Source: an uncultured Spirochaetales bacterium
Lineage (GTDB): Bacteria; Spirochaetota; Spirochaetia; Sphaerochaetales; Sphaerochaetaceae
Length of the DNA stretch: 36,311 nucleotides
Assembly: GCA_949289305.1 (NCBI GenBank)
Contig: CASENB010000011.1
Span: forward strand, 1-36,311
Direction: 5' to 3'
Numbering within the stretch: position 1 is the stretch's first letter; each line of letters starts with the position of its first letter. Of this stretch, positions 15,995 through 25,374 are shown piece after piece. Both the position numbers and the translations under genes were made by a program. Under the pieces are notes generated by a model. It worked only from the letters and a program-made list of their open reading frames with translations, searched no databases and had not been told where the DNA came from.

Positions 15995-16894
15995 TCACTG
16001 ATTTTTGTTTTCTGCCCGCATTCTCTTTAAAACAGATCCTATGTCGTCCTCTATTGCAATAGAGCGCTCTTTTATTTCGCTTGGAACGAATGCTTCTCCT
16101 TTGTTTATGGTGCAGTAGACAGCATTTCTATCGTTATATGTCATTCTCCAAAATGGGTATTTTATTATTCCCGGAGTATTTGCTCCGACTCCTAGTTCCA
16201 GATATAAAATCCTCTTGCCTTTTGCGCTTGTTAGGAAATTTTCGTATCTCTTTAGTGCCTCATGCCATCCATCGTCTTCGACAAAAGTATCATCTGCTCT
16301 TAAGTTCATGCTCATTTCTTTATTGCATTTCGGACAGCGTGGTATTAGGTCTTTGTCTATTTCCATCCTTATGTTTCTTGCAATTAAGAGATCTTTGCTT
16401 TCGCTTATTTCAAATCCCTGGCTTAAAAGCATATTCTCAATTGTTTTTTCGTTGTCATATGTCGAGTTATGGCATGGGATGCTGCACTGAAAAAGGCCAT
16501 AATCTCCTTGGGTATAAAATAGGCGGTCCTTGTCGAATCCTGATCGCTGAAACATATGATCCACATTTGTAGTCAATACGAAATAATCTTTGTCCTTTAT
16601 TATGTCGTAAAGAATCGAATATGTGTCATTAGGACAGCTTTCGTAACGGTTTATGTAGATGTATCTGCTCCAGTACGCCCATTTTTCTTCAGATTTTTTA
16701 AAAGGATAAAAGCCTGCGTAATAGGCATTGTCAAAAGAATATTTCTCAATGAAATCGAAGAAGTACTTTTGAAATCTAAAGCCATCATACGTAAGACCTG
16801 CTGAGGTAGAAAGGCCCGCACCGGCTCCGATTACGATTTTATCTGAGTTTTTTATTGCGTCAGTTAAGTTCAAGTTCTCTCTTATAAATTTCAT
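15995..16894 (-). CDS. Class M sirtuin (SirTM), probable protein ADP-ribosyltransferase
   Basis: The Rossmann NAD site (VIGAGAGLSTSAGL) and TTNVDHMF are typical sirtuin motifs. Where deacetylating sirtuins carry catalytic His in HG, this one has Gln in FYTQGDYGLFQCS, the hallmark of the class M sirtuins that act as protein ADP-ribosyltransferases. A zinc module is formed by cysteines in QCSIPC and RCPKC. ATG 16894 has GAGG 9 nt upstream; the frame extends to ATG 16915. It overlaps the macrodomain gene by 35 bp, so the two are translationally coupled, as in known SirTM-macrodomain operons. GcvH-L and LplA2, the usual partners, are absent from the window. Confidence 0.88.
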   Translation of the reverse strand: MKFIRENLNLTDAIKNSDKIVIGAGAGLSTSAGLTYDGFRFQKYFFDFIEKYSFDNAYYAGFYPFKKSEEKWAYWSRYIYINRYESCPNDTYSILYDIIKDKDYFVLTTNVDHMFQRSGFDKDRLFYTQGDYGLFQCSIPCHNSTYDNEKTIENMLLSQGFEISESKDLLIARNIRMEIDKDLIPRCPKCNKEMSMNLRADDTFVEDDGWHEALKRYENFLTSAKGKRILYLELGVGANTPGIIKYPFWRMTYNDRNAVYCTINKGEAFVPSEIKERSIAIEDDIGSVLKRMRAENKNQ

Positions 16895-17642
16895 AATCGA
16901 CATCCTCAAATGCAATAAAAAGAACTTTTTCTAATGTATCGTCACTTTCTAAGAATGTTTGTACGGCCTTTATCGCAACTTTTGCAGCCATATCTTTGGG
17001 ATATCCGAAAACGCCTGTAGATATTGTTGGAAACGCAATAGATTTTCCACCTTCTTTTTTTAATCTTTTCAAACATTCCATGTAACATGATGAAAGTGTT
17101 TCTTCATTTTCTTTGCTTGGACTATGATCAAGCACGATCGGACCGACAGTATGGATAATGTATTTTGACGGCAGTGCATAGGCTTTTGTAAGCCTTGCTT
17201 TTCCCTCTTTGTCCTCTTTTATTCCTTCTCTGTCTAGCTGATCTAAAAGCTCTTTTCTTAATGCAAGCCCTGCTCTTGATCCGATAATGTTATCTATGCA
17301 GTTATGCAAGGGATGAAAACAGCCGAGCATCGAAGTGTTTGCTGCATTTACGATCGCATCTATCTCTACGCATGTTATATCGCCTTTTAGCAGTGCCATG
17401 CGATTGTTTATGGGAGAGGGCGATGAGTCTCCTATTTTTAAAAGGGGTCTGTTTTCAGATTCTTCCTTTAATAGTTCGTATTCTGTCCTGTAGTAATCAT
17501 CACTGAGCTTTACTGGCATTGTAATGTTCATCAATGCCCTGAGATATGTTCTTCTATCGCTTTTTAGTAGGGCCAGGAATGATGTGTCGTTCTCTTTTTC
17601 AAGCTCTTTAATTAAAAATTCTATCTTTTCGCTTCTGCTCAT
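16860..17642 (-). CDS. Zinc-type macrodomain protein, ADP-ribosyl hydrolase
   Basis: An N-terminal helical region (1-75) precedes the macrodomain, which begins at ALLKGDITCVEIDAIVNAAN. The GCFHPLHNCIDN segment provides Cys108, His113 and Cys115, the ligand set of zinc-dependent macrodomains found with SirTM. Also visible are YIIHTVGPIV and FPTISTGVFGYP, the phosphate- and ribose-contact loops. Family members remove ADP-ribose from the SirTM substrate. Length 260 is typical. ATG 17642 has no clear ribosome binding site. Together with the overlapping sirtuin it would make a reversible modification cycle. Confidence 0.9.
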   Translation of the reverse strand: MSRSEKIEFLIKELEKENDTSFLALLKSDRRTYLRALMNITMPVKLSDDYYRTEYELLKEESENRPLLKIGDSSPSPINNRMALLKGDITCVEIDAIVNAANTSMLGCFHPLHNCIDNIIGSRAGLALRKELLDQLDREGIKEDKEGKARLTKAYALPSKYIIHTVGPIVLDHSPSKENEETLSSCYMECLKRLKKEGGKSIAFPTISTGVFGYPKDMAAKVAIKAVQTFLESDDTLEKVLFIAFEDVDYEIYKRELELN

Positions 17643-17700
17643 ATGAAAAAGAGTAGCAAAAGCGAAAAGAAAAGTAAAGTAATTTCTTTTATGTTATAAA

Positions 17701-17716
17701 GTTACTTAAAAGTAAC
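17701..17716 (-). terminator. Hairpin after the endonuclease gene, weak terminator
   Basis: A 7-bp perfect stem (GTTACTT/AAGTAAC, 2-nt spacer) starts 4 bp after the endonuclease stop. On the minus strand it is followed by TTTATAAC, a poor U tract. It may terminate endonuclease transcripts or be an operator just upstream of the macrodomain gene, whose start is 59 bp further on. Confidence 0.4.
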
Positions 17717-17720
17717 CATG

Positions 17721-18719
17721 CTAGAGAAGGCCTAGTTTTCTTGCAATATCCTCTGTACCTGTATACTCGAATATGCTCTCTTTGAGTTCTGTGAAGAGCA
17801 TCAGTATCTTACTTAGGATTTCATTTTCCTGGCTGCCGCTTACGTACTCTATCTCTCCTGCATCCTCGCTATATGCAGACTCTGGCAGACTCGTTCTCAT
17901 CGACCATTTTGAGAGGTTTAGAGTACTTTCAATCTCTTCTTCCTGATCGTCAGGGAGGGCTGTAAAGAAATCTATTCCGGTAACGCGTTCAACTTCATCT
18001 ACTGTTGTTGCAAAACTTTCAAGACTCTTTGATGATCCTTCGTTTGGCAGTAAGAATCCAATTGCCTTAACATCCGGCTCCTTGTAGTCGAGCAGTACCT
18101 TATAATAGTTCTTTGGAACTGCAACTTCATTCTTACCTATTGTTTCATATGGACCGTCTGTTAAAACAGGACCTGTTACGACATACAGTCCATCGTTTTC
18201 ATAAGCCATAACTCTGACAGCCGCCTCTAAATCTGCCCATATGCCCCTGTTGAATGATGGATCTTGCGGGCTCATGTTTGATAGGTAGAAAGTATCGCTC
18301 ATAGCCTCAGATGACCATCTGAAGTCAGCAGCTGGCGCCATATGTCCCCGGTCATAGCCTGATCCTCTGTAGTCGCTTAGCTCTGCTGATTTGCTTAAGA
18401 CCATCGGGTCTTCTCTAAAGTCGTCGTCTCTCTCTACGTTCTGTGTAAGAACTTCAGCTCTTGTAAGCTCATATGCGACGTAACTTGGCTGTTCGGCCTC
18501 TTCATTATATGAAAGAGTGTATCCTGTATGCCTTATTATCTGCTCTCCGTCTATCGGTTTTGGCAGCTCAAGGTTTTCAAGTCCCGATTCAACAGATATC
18601 GAAGAACCGCTATCTACGTTCTTCGTTACGAAACACATTGCGATGAAAAGAATTACGATTAAAATTAACAGGATTACAATCTTTCTAAGAATTTTCTTCT
18701 TTTTGCTCTTTTTCGTCAA
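17721..18719 (-). CDS. Membrane-anchored DNA/RNA non-specific endonuclease
   Basis: A Lys-rich start and one transmembrane helix (about 11-31) anchor the protein with the nuclease outside the cytoplasmic membrane. The NUC/EndA domain has the DRGH motif (D123-H126 in GYDRGHMAP) with the general-base His, and the Mg-binding Asn region in FYLSNMSPQDPSFNRGIW. Such enzymes degrade extracellular DNA and RNA or process DNA for uptake. The start is TTG 18719 with GGAG 8 nt upstream; the next Met (about residue 28) would destroy the anchor. It overlaps the CPBP gene by 35 bp. A C-terminal 70-residue tail has no assigned domain. Confidence 0.88.
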   Translation of the reverse strand: MTKKSKKKKILRKIVILLILIVILFIAMCFVTKNVDSGSSISVESGLENLELPKPIDGEQIIRHTGYTLSYNEEAEQPSYVAYELTRAEVLTQNVERDDDFREDPMVLSKSAELSDYRGSGYDRGHMAPAADFRWSSEAMSDTFYLSNMSPQDPSFNRGIWADLEAAVRVMAYENDGLYVVTGPVLTDGPYETIGKNEVAVPKNYYKVLLDYKEPDVKAIGFLLPNEGSSKSLESFATTVDEVERVTGIDFFTALPDDQEEEIESTLNLSKWSMRTSLPESAYSEDAGEIEYVSGSQENEILSKILMLFTELKESIFEYTGTEDIARKLGLL

Positions 18720-19521
18720 TTTGCTCTCTCCTTGCCTTTGTGTATGCTAGCACTATAGCGCATGTAATAACTATAGCTGATACTAAAGATAAAAAAGCAA
18801 AATTTGCATTAAAGTTACTTTTTGTTACGAAAATCGATGAGCTTGGTATCGTGTTAGATCCTTCTCTGCTAAGGAAAACCGATATGAATAAGTTGTTTGC
18901 CGTATGGTATGAGAATGCTGCGTTATATCCCTTTTCGATATATGTAAGAACGAATAAGAATGCGCCTGAGAGAAAGTAGTATGAGAAAGACGAGAATGTG
19001 CTGTTAAATAGCAATGCTTCGCTATTAAACAGATGTAATGACGCAAATATTGCAGAGGATAAAACAAGTGCGATAGCCTTACTTGGAATGCTGCTTTTAA
19101 ATGAATCTTTCAGCATAGCTTTTTGAAATAGGATTCTGAATATGAACTCCTCTGTAAAACATTGAAGCGGAATGAATGCAAAGCTGATTATTGCAGATGC
19201 TAGCACTTCTAAACCGTCTCTCTCGCTAAAAAAAATGTTTCCTTCTGCAAAAGAGAAAACGGAACTTAGGATTATAGTAGCGATGAATATAATTGCAATT
19301 AGATTGTAGTCTATTTTCCCGTATATGTCTTTAAGTCTTATTTTTCCGCTCTTCTTTAGAGCCCATGCTATTAAAGATAGCGAAATCGGATAGCTTATCA
19401 TCAGAGATAGATATGTTAGATTCCCCCCGTCCTGTGGAATCATGATATATGCAATCGTTGGCACCGCAACAAGAGAAAGGAGTGCCGATAGAATAAGTAA
19501 TAAAGTATAATATATTCGCAC
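18685..19521 (-). CDS. CPBP-family intramembrane protease
   Basis: The protein has about seven or eight hydrophobic segments. It carries the CPBP/Abi motifs: TEEFIFR (EExxxR), FASLH (FxxxH) and HTANN (HxxxN). Eukaryotic Rce1 belongs to this family; bacterial members act on membrane peptides or in bacteriocin self-immunity. The start is GTG 19521, with TATTTT 6 nt upstream and no Shine-Dalgarno; ATG at about residue 27 would remove the first helix. It overlaps the endonuclease gene, so a link in secretion or envelope function is possible but unproven. Confidence 0.85.
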   Translation of the reverse strand: MRIYYTLLLILSALLSLVAVPTIAYIMIPQDGGNLTYLSLMISYPISLSLIAWALKKSGKIRLKDIYGKIDYNLIAIIFIATIILSSVFSFAEGNIFFSERDGLEVLASAIISFAFIPLQCFTEEFIFRILFQKAMLKDSFKSSIPSKAIALVLSSAIFASLHLFNSEALLFNSTFSSFSYYFLSGAFLFVLTYIEKGYNAAFSYHTANNLFISVFLSREGSNTIPSSSIFVTKSNFNANFAFLSLVSAIVITCAIVLAYTKARREQIDEKEQKEENS

Positions 19522-19567
19522 GATAAAAAAATATCATGAAGAATGATTTTTGGCTATTATATAAGGT
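19522..19567. promoter_or_regulatory. Divergent CPBP / addB promoter region
   Basis: Forty-six bp separate the two starts. On the plus strand, TATTAT (19555-19560) lies 7 nt before the addB ATG; AAGG also occurs 1 nt before the ATG, too close for a normal ribosome binding site. On the minus strand, TATTTT lies 6 nt before the CPBP GTG. No -35 consensus is clear. Confidence 0.35.
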
Positions 19568-22081
19568 ATGAACGATCTCTATAACGCATTATATGATCTA
19601 ATTGAAACTCAGAAAACTCTGGTTCTTCCATCGGAAATGGCGGCACGAAGTCTTATGAGCTGCTATGTTAAAGATCGAAAAAAAGCGATTGCCTTTTCAT
19701 CTGTTATTGCATTCGATACTTTTAAGAAAGAGTATTTTGCGATCGATGAAGGCATGAAGGCTTCAGATAGCATCACGCGTCTTTTGTTCTCGAAAGATCT
19801 TGTAGAAAACTATTCGGACAGGCTTGCTTATTTCATCCCTGATAACAGCTATGAAGAGCTTAAAGAGAGGATGGTCTATTATATTGCATCGACGCTTGCT
19901 GAACTAGAAGATGAGGGAAGAATAAACAAAGAAGCAGAAAAGGATGTTTCTTTTATAAAACAGAAGTACGATGAGTTTTTAGAAAAAACATCTTACTATG
20001 AGCCTGCATATGTTCAGAGTCGTGAGTGCAAAAGCTCTAAGCAATACGTGCTTGTTTTTGCCGAAGAGAATTTGGCGATGCTAAGTTTTTATAATGCGCT
20101 GAGAGATAAGAAAAATATCGAGATATTCCATAGAGAAAAGAATGAGCTGGATACTCTTTATCTTTATGAAAATGAGAAGATGGAGATAAGAAACACGCTC
20201 TTATCCATAAAAGAGGATGTAAAAAGCGGTTTTACTCTTGATGAGATTGCTATAACGACAGCTGCGTATGAACGGCTAAGGCCGTTTTTAGAGAGGGATT
20301 CTTATCTTTTAGACCTTCCTCTGTCTTTTATGAAAGAAAAAAGCGCCCTTGAAAGTCCTGCTTCAAGGATTTTTAAAGATTTAAAAGACATTTACGATAC
20401 CGACTTCGATCTTGAGAGTCTTGAAAAATTCTTTTTATCGTCTTCTTATCCATTCAGATATAGGGATGATGCAAGAAGATTTATCCTTAATGCAATATCG
20501 ATGGGGATAAAGAAAAGAGGAGATGACAACAGGTATAGAGCGGCGGATGTGAAAGAGATTTACCATGATCTTGAACACTATGTTGTATCAATCAATGAAA
20601 CAAGCGATCCGGATTATTTAATCAACCAGATAAAAAGCCTTTTTGAAAAGCTTTTAGATGATGGCCAGTTTTCTAATAACGAAGATGATGAGAGAGTCTC
20701 GTCATATATGATGGATCGCTTGATTTCTTTTTCTGAGAGGGTTAAAGAATTCAGAGATGCCGGACTTCTTGTGAAAAAAGAGAGGCTCTATCCGCTTTTT
20801 CTAAAAGCTGAACAGAATTCAATCTATGTTTCTAGAGACAGGGCAGACGGAGTCAGAGTATATCCTCTTTCCCTTGATGTAGGATTGCATTTTAGCAAGA
20901 GATACGTAATTGCATTGAATGAGAGCGAAGCAAGGCTTATAAAGAAAAATATAAGTTATCTCTCTGATTATGAACTTGCAGATGAGAGGATTGAGATTGA
21001 CATCACAAAGAATCTGATGACTCTCTATGAAGAGACTTCTGATAATGTCATCTATTCGGCGTCAAACAATACTTATAATGGATATACGCTTCCGTTGACG
21101 GATTTCAAATGTAAAGAGAAGGCCTCTATGTTAAAGGATGCGATCGAAAACGAACATAAGATCTTAAAAGATAAAAGTCTTGATTACGATCTCTATCCGA
21201 TAACACAAAAAGGTTTTCTAGCTGCAAAAGATAAGTCTCTTGCTTTGAAAAAGAGCGAAGAGGATGTGGCTTCTAAATTAAAAATTGCTGTGAATTTCCC
21301 TCCTTCATGGAATTTTTCCGTAAGTCAGATAGATGGCTATCTTGCGTGTCCGTTTTCATATTATGCGAACTATATTTTAAATCTTAGTAGAAACAGGGAT
21401 TATAAGGTTGATAGCTATCCATACTTTGAAATCGGAAATATTCTTCATAAGGCCATAGAACTTTATTTTAAAGATGAACATGATAATAGTTCTCTTAGTG
21501 AAAAAGTTGTCAATATATTGGACTATCTTCTCTCACTCTGGCAGAAAAGGAAAGTCATCGATAGAAATATGGAGGTCATTGATGCAAGAAGCGACTTCAA
21601 AGCATTAAGCGATGAGATGAAGGTCTATATTAAAGCAACATATACAGATGGGCTCATCAAGGTTATAGACGCTGTTGAAAAGAAGATGGGAAGAATAAGG
21701 ACGGAAGAGCAAATAGATGGATCGATTGCATCTTATCCATTTAAAGGCTTTATAGATTGTGTTGTCGAGTACGACGACTCCGTAAGTCTTATTGACTTCA
21801 AGACGAAAAACGCGCCAAAAGATAGTCTTCAATTCGATATATATAGCTACCTTTATAAAAAGAAATACGGTATTAATGTTTTTGATGCCTCTTACGCTTT
21901 AATTAAAGATGGAAGAATAAGCAGCAAGAAAGAACTGTTAGAAGATGAAGAGCTTGAGGCGTTAATTGATGAGTCGATAAGTTCTATGAATGCAGGTGAT
22001 TTTCATGGTGTTAATACAGAGTCAAGTTGCAAGAGCTGCTCTTTAAAAGGGCTATGCAGAAGGAGGTTCTTTGTAAGATGA
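19568..22081 (+). CDS. addB: AddB-like helicase/nuclease subunit with Fe-S cluster
   Basis: AddB pairs with AddA in the recombination enzyme that resects double-strand ends to Chi. The C-terminal PD-(D/E)XK nuclease is clear: LDYL..., GNILHKAIELYF, then VSLIDFKTK (about 738-746). Four cysteines fit the AddB iron-sulphur cluster: C594 (LACPFSYY) and C821, C824, C830 in CKSCSLKGLC. No Walker A loop is seen near the N-terminus (LVLPSEMAARSL), so helicase ATPase activity is doubtful. At 837 residues it is shorter than B. subtilis AddB. It overlaps addA by an ATGA. Confidence 0.85.
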   Translation: MNDLYNALYDLIETQKTLVLPSEMAARSLMSCYVKDRKKAIAFSSVIAFDTFKKEYFAIDEGMKASDSITRLLFSKDLVENYSDRLAYFIPDNSYEELKERMVYYIASTLAELEDEGRINKEAEKDVSFIKQKYDEFLEKTSYYEPAYVQSRECKSSKQYVLVFAEENLAMLSFYNALRDKKNIEIFHREKNELDTLYLYENEKMEIRNTLLSIKEDVKSGFTLDEIAITTAAYERLRPFLERDSYLLDLPLSFMKEKSALESPASRIFKDLKDIYDTDFDLESLEKFFLSSSYPFRYRDDARRFILNAISMGIKKRGDDNRYRAADVKEIYHDLEHYVVSINETSDPDYLINQIKSLFEKLLDDGQFSNNEDDERVSSYMMDRLISFSERVKEFRDAGLLVKKERLYPLFLKAEQNSIYVSRDRADGVRVYPLSLDVGLHFSKRYVIALNESEARLIKKNISYLSDYELADERIEIDITKNLMTLYEETSDNVIYSASNNTYNGYTLPLTDFKCKEKASMLKDAIENEHKILKDKSLDYDLYPITQKGFLAAKDKSLALKKSEEDVASKLKIAVNFPPSWNFSVSQIDGYLACPFSYYANYILNLSRNRDYKVDSYPYFEIGNILHKAIELYFKDEHDNSSLSEKVVNILDYLLSLWQKRKVIDRNMEVIDARSDFKALSDEMKVYIKATYTDGLIKVIDAVEKKMGRIRTEEQIDGSIASYPFKGFIDCVVEYDDSVSLIDFKTKNAPKDSLQFDIYSYLYKKKYGINVFDASYALIKDGRISSKKELLEDEELEALIDESISSMNAGDFHGVNTESSCKSCSLKGLCRRRFFVR

Positions 22082-25000
22082 CATTTAACGAATTCTTATC
22101 AAGCAGTGAAAGAAAACTGTCGTTGTCCCAAATGGAAGTGGTAAATAGTAATGTTGCTACAGTCGTATCTGCAGGTGCTGGAAGCGGAAAGACTACAGTT
22201 CTCTCTTACAGATTCCTTCGCCTTGTCCTCGAAGGGCGTGCTCATGTAGATGAAATTCTAACTCTTACATTTACTAAGAAAGCGGCAAGCGAAATGTATG
22301 AAAGAATCTTCAACCTCTTAAAATCGATAGAGGATAATGATGATAACATAAAAGCTGAAATGAAGAGATTCGCATCAGCATATATCTCCACTCTTGATTC
22401 TTTTTCAAATGAAATTGCAAGAACTGACTGTCCTCGATACGGAATATCTAAAGACTTCGAGGTTCTTGATCAGGATGAGTTTGAAGAACTTATTGAAAAT
22501 ACAGTAAGAGGACTTTTTGAAAAACATAAAGACGATCTGCTTCCTCTTTCTCTCCTTTTTAATCCAGAAGATGTCTCTTCGCAAATTTTCTCTAAGATTG
22601 CAGATAGTATTACGGTTCTATCCGATTTAGATGAAGAAAAAGAAAAATTAGGATTTATATCATTCCTAGATAGGATTGAAAACTTTTTTTATGATTATGG
22701 AATAGGGGTCTTAAATGATATTATTTCCCTTAGAACGCCTGGAATGAATATTAAGATATTCAGAGAGGATAATGAGAATAACATCTATAACGTATTAAAG
22801 GCTCTTGAAGAGAAAAGGTATTCAGACTTAAACGATATAAGCCTTGTAGGTTTGAAAGGCGAAAAATACGCTTTAATTATTAATGCGGTAAAAGACAGAT
22901 GGAGGCCAATATGTCAGACACTTATTTCTATTGCTGAAAACAGAGCCTCAGACCTTTCCTATTTCAAAGCCTTTTCTCTTTTTGCAAAAACTGTAAATAG
23001 TGAGAAGAGAAGGCTAGGTAAACTTACGTTTTCTGATATTTCGGATCTTGCTCTTACGATTTTAAAAGAGAATAGGGATGTAAGAAATTATTACAAAAGA
23101 AAATTTAAATACATAATGATTGATGAATTTCAGGACAATTCGGAAGATCAGAGAAACTTGCTCTATATTCTAAGTGAGAAAGAGGAACTGAATAATCTTG
23201 GAGTCCCTTTAAAAGAGGATTTAGACAATAGAAAGCTCTTTTTTGTAGGGGATGACAAACAGAGCATATACGCCTTCCGCGGCGCTGACGTTTCCGTATT
23301 TAATTCTCTTAAGGATGAGATGAGAGCAATAGGTGGGGTAAATCTCTCTATGAGCGAAAACTACCGATCTGAGCCTGAGTTGATCTCCTTCTTTAATTTT
23401 GCGTTCCCTTCGATACTTAAAAAGGAGGATAAGCCTTTTTCTGATCTTCTAAATGAAAGGTTCTTTTTGAATGAGAAAGGACGCTCTTCATCTAATTATG
23501 AGGCAGAGTACTTTGGTGTCCTATCGAGAGGTGAGAAAGTAAAGAGCAAGATTGTTTTTGCCTTGTCAGATGAGCTTGATGCGTTTTTTAACGGGGATGA
23601 ATCGGCATCGTCTTTAAAAGATAGTGATGATGATTTTTTAAACAGTGCTGAGAACGAGGCGGAGTTTATCGCAACGTACATCAAGACTATTATTGAGTCT
23701 GATGATTTCTTAATTCCTGATAAAAAAGGGTTAAGGCATGCAACTTACGATGATATTGCAATACTTTATAGGACGAGCAAGAGCCAGTTGCCGCTTGAGA
23801 AGGTTTTAAGACGAGAGGGGATTGCATATACTGTCGTATCTAGCAATTCAATTACGACGGAAGCAATCTCATCTGACATGCTGTCTTTCATTTCCCTTTT
23901 AATTTTCCCAATGGATAAAGAGAGCTATCTTAATGTGCTTCGATCTCCTTTTGTAAGACTTGGCGATAACTCATTATATGAGATAAAGGATGCGCTTTTG
24001 TCTGAAGAGCTTATAGGAGAGCCTTTTACGCATACTGCTAAGCTTAGTAAAGAAGAGAAGGAGAAGATGGAGAGCGTCAGGGCGTTTTATCTGGATTTGA
24101 AAGAACAGGTCGGGCGTCTTAGCGCTGAGAAGATATTAGATCGCCTTTATTATGAATCAGGCTATAGCAGCTACATAGAATCGAAGCTCAGCCTCTCTCC
24201 ATATAAAGAACACTATGAGTATCTGTGGCATGAGGCAAAGAGCAGGGAAGATCTATTTAGCTTCTATAAGTTTCTTGAGAAGAATAACGGATCGTCTTTA
24301 AAGTTCGATGTGGAGCTTTTAAGGCTTAACGAAGGTGGAGTCAGGCTTTTGAACATCCATAAGTCAAAAGGACTCGAATTTCCGATAGTCATTCTTGCCG
24401 GTACGAACATGGAGAGAAGAGCGAAAGATGGCGGAAATCTTTTAATAAGCAGAAACCCAGAATTAATATGCCTTGATTTAAGCATTAAAAAAGGGCTTAA
24501 AGATACGTTTAAAAGCTATAAGAAGAGAAGGGAAGATGCAGAGAACAAAAGGCTTTTGTATGTCGCCCTTACTAGAGCAGAAAACCATCTAGTTATGATT
24601 GCAAGCGGAAATAAGGTAAAAGACGGCAGCTTCTGTTCGCTTCTATCGGAAACTGTAATAAATAATGGCAATGTGGAAAAAATCACATTTAAATCTCTGA
24701 AGGAAGATGAGATAGAACGAAAATGGGAAAGTCCCAATTCGTTTGAAGCTTATTATGAAAAAGAGACTGTTGAAAGGGGCGAGTATTTGCATTACGGAAT
24801 TGGTGCTAAAGAATTCAGCCATAAGAATGATGAGAACTATGGCTATGACGGATCATTCCCAAAGCTTAACGACTTTAAAGGCGGACTTGATGATATTCTC
24901 AAAGACAGAGGCCTCTACAGCGACTTTGGAAGTTATGTACATGAGTCTTTGGAGTGCTATTTGAATAAAGTTAGCATTCCTAACTTTAAAAGTAACAATT

Positions 25001-25374
25001 TAAGTGATAAAGAATTAGATGTAATTAATAAAGCCAATCTTGCCATAATAGACGATTTCAAATCATCTTCTTTTTATAACACTTATTTAAAAGGCAGAGA
25101 GTTTTTCACTGAACTCAGGTTCTATGATAGCGAAGGCGATATTTTAATTGAAGGCTCAATCGATCTGCTAATTGAAGGAGATGAGTACAATCTGGTTATA
25201 GATTATAAGACTGACAGAGAAGAAAACCCATCTTATCATAGGGGGCAAATCCTCTCTTATATCAAGGCTGCCGAGAGCATCTATAATAAAAAATGCTATG
25301 GCGCGCTACTGTTTTTAAGAAACATGAAGCTTACGCCATTTATAGATAAGTCGGGGAATATTATAGAGCTCTGA
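22078..25374 (+). CDS. addA: AddA helicase-nuclease
   Basis: This UvrD-type helicase with a C-terminal nuclease is the partner of AddB. Visible are Walker A (SAGAGSGKTT, 31-40), motif II DEFQDNSEDQ, GDDKQSIYAFRGAD, ENYRSEPEL, RLLNIHKSKGLEFP and YVALTRAENHLVM, then the nuclease site GSIDLLIEG and LVIDYKTDR near the C-terminus. The 1098-residue protein starts at ATG 22078, which overlaps the addB TGA and has AAGGAGG 11 nt upstream. The frame itself opens 17 codons earlier. The 3' end overlaps the convergent patB gene by 14 bp. Confidence 0.95.
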   Translation: MTFNEFLSSSERKLSLSQMEVVNSNVATVVSAGAGSGKTTVLSYRFLRLVLEGRAHVDEILTLTFTKKAASEMYERIFNLLKSIEDNDDNIKAEMKRFASAYISTLDSFSNEIARTDCPRYGISKDFEVLDQDEFEELIENTVRGLFEKHKDDLLPLSLLFNPEDVSSQIFSKIADSITVLSDLDEEKEKLGFISFLDRIENFFYDYGIGVLNDIISLRTPGMNIKIFREDNENNIYNVLKALEEKRYSDLNDISLVGLKGEKYALIINAVKDRWRPICQTLISIAENRASDLSYFKAFSLFAKTVNSEKRRLGKLTFSDISDLALTILKENRDVRNYYKRKFKYIMIDEFQDNSEDQRNLLYILSEKEELNNLGVPLKEDLDNRKLFFVGDDKQSIYAFRGADVSVFNSLKDEMRAIGGVNLSMSENYRSEPELISFFNFAFPSILKKEDKPFSDLLNERFFLNEKGRSSSNYEAEYFGVLSRGEKVKSKIVFALSDELDAFFNGDESASSLKDSDDDFLNSAENEAEFIATYIKTIIESDDFLIPDKKGLRHATYDDIAILYRTSKSQLPLEKVLRREGIAYTVVSSNSITTEAISSDMLSFISLLIFPMDKESYLNVLRSPFVRLGDNSLYEIKDALLSEELIGEPFTHTAKLSKEEKEKMESVRAFYLDLKEQVGRLSAEKILDRLYYESGYSSYIESKLSLSPYKEHYEYLWHEAKSREDLFSFYKFLEKNNGSSLKFDVELLRLNEGGVRLLNIHKSKGLEFPIVILAGTNMERRAKDGGNLLISRNPELICLDLSIKKGLKDTFKSYKKRREDAENKRLLYVALTRAENHLVMIASGNKVKDGSFCSLLSETVINNGNVEKITFKSLKEDEIERKWESPNSFEAYYEKETVERGEYLHYGIGAKEFSHKNDENYGYDGSFPKLNDFKGGLDDILKDRGLYSDFGSYVHESLECYLNKVSIPNFKSNNLSDKELDVINKANLAIIDDFKSSSFYNTYLKGREFFTELRFYDSEGDILIEGSIDLLIEGDEYNLVIDYKTDREENPSYHRGQILSYIKAAESIYNKKCYGALLFLRNMKLTPFIDKSGNIIEL

